Origin: Pseudomonadota bacterium
GTDB lineage: Bacteria > Pseudomonadota > Gammaproteobacteria > Steroidobacterales > Steroidobacteraceae
NCBI GenBank assembly: GCA_023433515.1
Contig: JAEZCN010000102.1
Coordinates: 1 to 53,846 of the forward strand
Length of the DNA stretch: 53,846 nucleotides
Direction of reading: 5' to 3'
Each line of letters starts with the position of its first letter. The stretch's first letter is position 1. The notes below the pieces were generated by a model. The model was not told the origin of the DNA. It ran no database searches and saw nothing but the letters and a program-made list of their open reading frames with translations. The position numbers were made by a program, and so were the translations under genes. Below, piece after piece: positions 51,779-53,846 of this stretch.

Positions 51779-53778
51779 CCGGATCGCGCTGGAGACTGGT
51801 CGCGCTGGTCGTCTGTCCCGCGTTCTGCGCGCAGACGCAGACGCAGGCGTCGTTCGCCGTCGACGACTACCATCTACTCGCGACGGCGGCCGAGCCGGCG
51901 TTCGCGCCCTCCGGCGAACGGATTGCGTATTCGCTCTCGAAGAACCAGCGCAAGGAAGACAGGACCACGACCGACCTCTGGTCCGTGGCCTGGAGCGGCG
52001 GCGCTCCGAAGCAACTCACCCATACGCCCGGCAACAACGAGTGGCAGCCGCAGTACGCGGGTGACGGCAAATCGTTGTACTTCCTGAGCGACGCGGGCAA
52101 GGACGAAGTCACGCAGCTCTGGCGGATGTCCGCGAACGGCGGGCGCGCGCGGCCCGTCACGCGGATACCCGGCGGCATCAGCGATTTCGATCTGTCGCCG
52201 GACGGCAAGCGCGCGGTGGTGGTCGCCGAGGTCGGGCGCAACGTGGGCAGCAAGGCTGAAACCGCGCCGCCGATCGAAACGGAACGCTTTCTGTTCAAGC
52301 TCGACGGCCAGGGTTATCTGGACGATCGCACGCAGCAGCTGTTCATGGTCGAGCTGGCTACCGGCGAGGCGAAGCAGCTGACGCAGGGTGAGCGCGATCA
52401 CTGGCATCCGGCCTGGTCGCCCGATGGCGCTTCGCTGGCCTACACGGCCAAGGAGCGCGCCACCGATCACGATTCCAACTACGAGATCTACGTCCAGCGG
52501 GTCGACTCGGACGAGCCGCGCAGGATCAGCACCTCGCCCGGACCCGACGACGATCCCGACTGGTATGCGCGCCCGTCCTGGTCGCCCGACTCGCGCCGCG
52601 TGTTGTGGCTCGAGGGCGGCGACAGCAAGTGGATCTACTACGCGACCGCGCAGCTCGCCATCGCGGATCTATCTACCGGCGCGGTCACGCGGCCGGGACG
52701 GATCGACCGCTGGTACTACTATCCGAAGTTCGCGCCGGACGGGTCGATCGTGTCGTTGATCGAACACGACCGCGACACCTGGCTGGCGCGCATCGATCCG
52801 GCGGGCGGGAAGATCGAATACCTGACTTCGGGCAAACGCTTCGGCGTCGACTTCGACGTCGCGCCCGACGGGCGCATCGTGCTGATCGAGAGTGAGGTCG
52901 ACACGCCCGCCGAACTGTTCGCGTTGGACGGCAGGCGCCGGCTCACGCATCACAACGCGTGGACGGAGCAGCGCGCGCGCGGCGAAGTGCGCGACGTTTC
53001 GTTCAAGAGCGGCGACGAGGAAATTCACGGCTACATCACGCTGCCGGCAAACCACGATCCGGCGAAGCGGTATCCGCTGCTCGCGTATCTGCACGGCGGG
53101 CCCGTCTACCAGCACAGCCACGAATTCGACATCGTGCCGCGGCTGTATGCGGCCGCGGGCTACGCGGTGCTGTCCGTCAATCCGCGCGGCTCATCCGGAC
53201 GCGGCTTCGAATTCTCGCGCGCCATCTGGGCCGACTGGGGCAATCTCGACGCGCAGGACATCAGCGCCGGGATCACGCATGCCATCGAAAGCGGCATCGC
53301 GGATCCCGAACGCATCGGCGTGTTCGGCTGGAGCTACGGCGGCATCCTCACCGACTACATGATCGCGAGCGATCCGCGCATCAAGGCGGCCGTCTCGGGC
53401 GCGGGCGTCGCGAACGTGCTCGCGACGTTCGGTGTCGACATGTATGCGCGCGAATACGTGTACGAGCTCGGAACGCCGTGGGAGAACTTCGAGACCTGGC
53501 GGAAGCTCGCCTTTCCCTTCCTGCACCCCGAGCGCATCACGGCGCCGACACTGTTCCAGTGCACCGCCGCCGACGACAACGTGCCATGCGTCGGTTCGGA
53601 GCAGATGTACCAGGTCCTCAAGACCCGCGGCGTCCCCACAAAGTTGATCGTATACCCCGACCAGAACCACGAGATCGACGTCCCCAGCTACCTCGTGCAC
53701 CGCATGCGCAGCAACCTCGACTGGTTCACCCGCTGGCTGGGTGGGGATAGTGGTGCCGGTGTAAAAAGTGGGGATTAG
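51775..53778 (+). CDS. S9-family peptidase (DPP-IV/acylaminoacyl-peptidase type), secreted
   Basis: 667 residues from ATG 51775, overlapping the receptor stop. Signal peptide (WRLVALVVCPAFCAQTQTQA), a seven-bladed beta-propeller with WSPDG, SPDGKR and FAPDGS strands, then the catalytic domain: GWSYGG with Ser520, acid in TAADDNVP (about 602), and His632 in DQNHEID. All triad residues are intact, in contrast to the homologue at 39745-41826. It would cut peptides in the periplasm after import by the receptor. The last 11 codons (GDSGAGVKSGD) are supplied by the left arm of an inverted repeat element. Confidence 0.93.
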   Translation: MTGSRWRLVALVVCPAFCAQTQTQASFAVDDYHLLATAAEPAFAPSGERIAYSLSKNQRKEDRTTTDLWSVAWSGGAPKQLTHTPGNNEWQPQYAGDGKSLYFLSDAGKDEVTQLWRMSANGGRARPVTRIPGGISDFDLSPDGKRAVVVAEVGRNVGSKAETAPPIETERFLFKLDGQGYLDDRTQQLFMVELATGEAKQLTQGERDHWHPAWSPDGASLAYTAKERATDHDSNYEIYVQRVDSDEPRRISTSPGPDDDPDWYARPSWSPDSRRVLWLEGGDSKWIYYATAQLAIADLSTGAVTRPGRIDRWYYYPKFAPDGSIVSLIEHDRDTWLARIDPAGGKIEYLTSGKRFGVDFDVAPDGRIVLIESEVDTPAELFALDGRRRLTHHNAWTEQRARGEVRDVSFKSGDEEIHGYITLPANHDPAKRYPLLAYLHGGPVYQHSHEFDIVPRLYAAAGYAVLSVNPRGSSGRGFEFSRAIWADWGNLDAQDISAGITHAIESGIADPERIGVFGWSYGGILTDYMIASDPRIKAAVSGAGVANVLATFGVDMYAREYVYELGTPWENFETWRKLAFPFLHPERITAPTLFQCTAADDNVPCVGSEQMYQVLKTRGVPTKLIVYPDQNHEIDVPSYLVHRMRSNLDWFTRWLGGDSGAGVKSGD

Positions 53779-53846
53779 CGGAGGTGTCAGAGGGAATTCA
53801 GCGCGCCAGCGCTAATCCCCACTTTTTACACCGGCACCACTATCCC
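53744..53846. repeat. 37-bp perfect inverted repeat, REPIN-like, at window end
   Basis: Left arm 53744-53780 and right arm 53810-53846 are exact reverse complements with a 29-bp spacer (GAGGTGTCAGAGGGAATTC...). The arm contains GGTGCCGGTGTAAAAAGTGG and GGATTAGCG. It begins inside the S9 peptidase gene and contains its stop codon. The right arm reaches the last base of the window, so the true length may be greater. Composition and placement at a gene end match REP/REPIN elements mobilised by RAYT transposases; no RAYT gene is in the window. Confidence 0.85.

Noticed and set aside
48857..53846. Lasso-peptide biosynthetic cluster
   Set aside because: A TonB receptor and an S9 peptidase alone are not enough: no precursor peptide, B-protein or asparagine-synthetase-like C-protein is present.
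1..53846. CRISPR array, tRNA, rRNA or insertion sequence
   Set aside because: No regularly spaced direct repeats, no cloverleaf or rRNA sequence and no transposase gene were recognised on reading both strands; the only mobile-looking units are the two inverted-repeat elements.

Overview
This is a GC-rich chromosomal window, by eye well above 60% GC. It looks like a gammaproteobacterium of the Xanthomonadales/Steroidobacterales/Nevskiales kind. The clues are a lysine-rich HU protein of the type common there, a TonB-dependent receptor next to S9 peptidases, MltD-type and PpnN housekeeping genes, a PEP-CTERM protein, and many translationally coupled gene pairs (ATGA, GTGA, TGATG). The taxonomic call is an inference. 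No rRNA, tRNA, CRISPR array, phage or insertion sequence was recognised.

Left part (1-20 kb). A truncated HU gene with its terminator is followed by a seven-gene minus-strand run led by htpG (7182 down to 331): HtpG, a small membrane protein, a TPR/membrane protein, an AAA+ ATPase, a lipoprotein FKBP prolyl isomerase, a secreted amidohydrolase and a cytoplasmic alpha/beta hydrolase. An orphan ParA, a 71-residue basic protein, the nucleosidase PpnN, an L,D-transpeptidase, a small lipoprotein, an MltD-like transglycosylase, a repeat-built lipoprotein, a GNAT, a GFA-type zinc protein and an HDOD protein follow.

Centre (17.3-30 kb). This is a guanidine-assimilation locus. A NitT/TauT-type ABC transporter runs leftward behind a clear guanidine-I (ykkC) riboswitch. 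Rightward run the two DUF1989 proteins (UAAP1/UAAP2, the carboxyguanidine deiminase CgdAB type), a biotin-dependent urea/guanidine carboxylase and an allophanate hydrolase. Both divergent operons have sigma-54-type promoters, with an NtrC-like site between them. Together they would import guanidine, carboxylate it, deiminate carboxyguanidine towards allophanate and release ammonia. A two-subunit molybdenum hydroxylase (IorAB-like) follows 51 bp later on the same strand.

Right part (30-54 kb). A secreted lipase-like hydrolase and a PEP-CTERM protein converge. A glutaminase diverges from a tightly packed operon of transglutaminase, circularly permuted ATP-grasp, alpha-E protein and M1 aminopeptidase, which is a predicted peptide-ligation system. 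Next come an S9 peptidase homologue that has lost its nucleophile serine, a membrane protein, a CPBP homologue without its glutamate pair, an M48 metalloprotease lipoprotein, a SUMF1-TPR lipoprotein and a Bax-inhibitor-1 protein. The window ends with a TonB receptor coupled to an intact S9 peptidase.

Two long inverted repeats (11542-11626 and 53744-53846) of REP/REPIN style overlap the 3' ends of genes. Intergenic stretches 30032-30305 and 43743-43987 hold only short palindromes and no gene I can support.
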